From: Pontiellaceae bacterium B1224
GTDB lineage: Bacteria > Verrucomicrobiota > Kiritimatiellia > Kiritimatiellales > Pontiellaceae
Reading direction: 5' to 3'
DNA length: 64,000 nucleotides
NCBI GenBank assembly: GCA_029432815.1
Contig: JAROBA010000026.1
Span: 23,606-87,605 of the forward strand
The notes under the pieces: model-generated
Databases searched by the model: none
What the model saw: only the letters and a program-made list of their open reading frames with translations
Told to the model about the DNA's origin: nothing
Position numbers and translations under genes: made by a program
Shown here: piece by piece, positions 63,810-64,000 of the stretch
Numbering within the stretch: the first letter of the stretch is position 1
Layout of the letters: each line of letters opens with the position of its first letter

Positions 63810-64000
63810 CTTCTTTCTCCGTAAAAGTTATTAATTATACGCGAAAAAAGGGGCAGATCAAGACGGCTTCTGCAAAGGTTACAAAATCCGCAATCTTACC
63901 TTTCATCCACCCACTGCATAATTTTCGGATGCCGGAGCTGTTAAGTGCTTTGATTTTCCAACGCGGCATCAAGATACGCTGCTTTCAAAGCACTCTTGCG
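63810..64000. other. Window edge, no gene seen
   Basis: 191 bases upstream of the hexokinase. No coding frame, RNA or terminator could be supported. Confidence 0.5.

Overview
The window is a gene-dense chromosomal segment of a Gram-negative bacterium. It most resembles the PVC group, probably Kiritimatiellota (Pontiella/Tichowtungia-like). This rests on family recognition: TauE/SulP anion transporters, a DUF2961 secreted hydrolase ending in a 'DGDxxNxLEYALGGDP' tail, two autotransporters with barrel domains, many large secreted TPR proteins, and language-like intergenic inverted repeats I associate with that group. No rRNA, tRNA, CRISPR array, integrase or transposase was seen.

Layout. 0-2.7 kb: TauE/SafE permease and a convergent SulP transporter. 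2.9-7.1 kb (minus): etfB-etfA-trxB-acyl-CoA dehydrogenase, divergent from lpdA (7.4-8.8 kb). 8.8-12.9 kb: a 1368-residue membrane/TPR/DUF3857/transglutaminase-like protein. 13.2-14.2 kb: DUF481 protein. 14.5-16.8 kb: thrS (no TGS domain) overlapping infC, which starts at AUU. 16.9-19.7 kb: autotransporter 1. 19.8-23.8 kb (minus): DUF2961 protein and pyrG. 24.0-27.8 kb: autotransporter 2. 27.8-29.4 kb: FAH-family hydrolase and an SRAP protein. 29.4-32.7 kb (minus): three tandem secreted paralogues with TolR/ExbD-like modules. 32.9-37.4 kb: aroQ, then holB, tmk, cysS, rsfS, nadD (minus). 37.4-43.2 kb (minus): an exopolysaccharide export locus (short Wza-like protein, tyrosine autokinase, outer-membrane barrel, three small secreted proteins). 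43.3-47.4 kb: rnhC, rpmE, prfA, DUF3592 protein. 47.5-53.1 kb: a giant secreted propeller protein, a small protein, nadB. 53.1-57.8 kb (minus): TPR protein, exbB, exbD, TonB-like protein, zinc ribbon. 58-62.4 kb: radical SAM protein, era, SurA-like isomerase, GGQ rescue factor, CPBP protease. 62.5-63.8 kb: eukaryotic-type hexokinase.

The strongest unexplained signal is a 15-bp palindrome, TTCCAA-NNN-TTGGAA. There are 19 perfect copies and about 17 one-mismatch copies in 64 kb, where about 0.004 perfect copies are expected by chance. The 12 perfect copies inside genes are split evenly over the three reading frames (FQxLE, SNxW, PxxG), so the constraint is on DNA and not on protein. Some copies are paired about 17 or about 31 bp apart, several abut stop codons, and the lower-GC export locus has none. 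A second layer is a set of about ten unrelated imperfect inverted repeats that fill intergenic gaps; one of them has apparently been captured as the C-terminus of the propeller protein.

The genes suggest an envelope-oriented lifestyle (exopolysaccharide, autotransporters, Ton/Tol-like energisation, sulfate/sulfite traffic) set among ordinary housekeeping genes.
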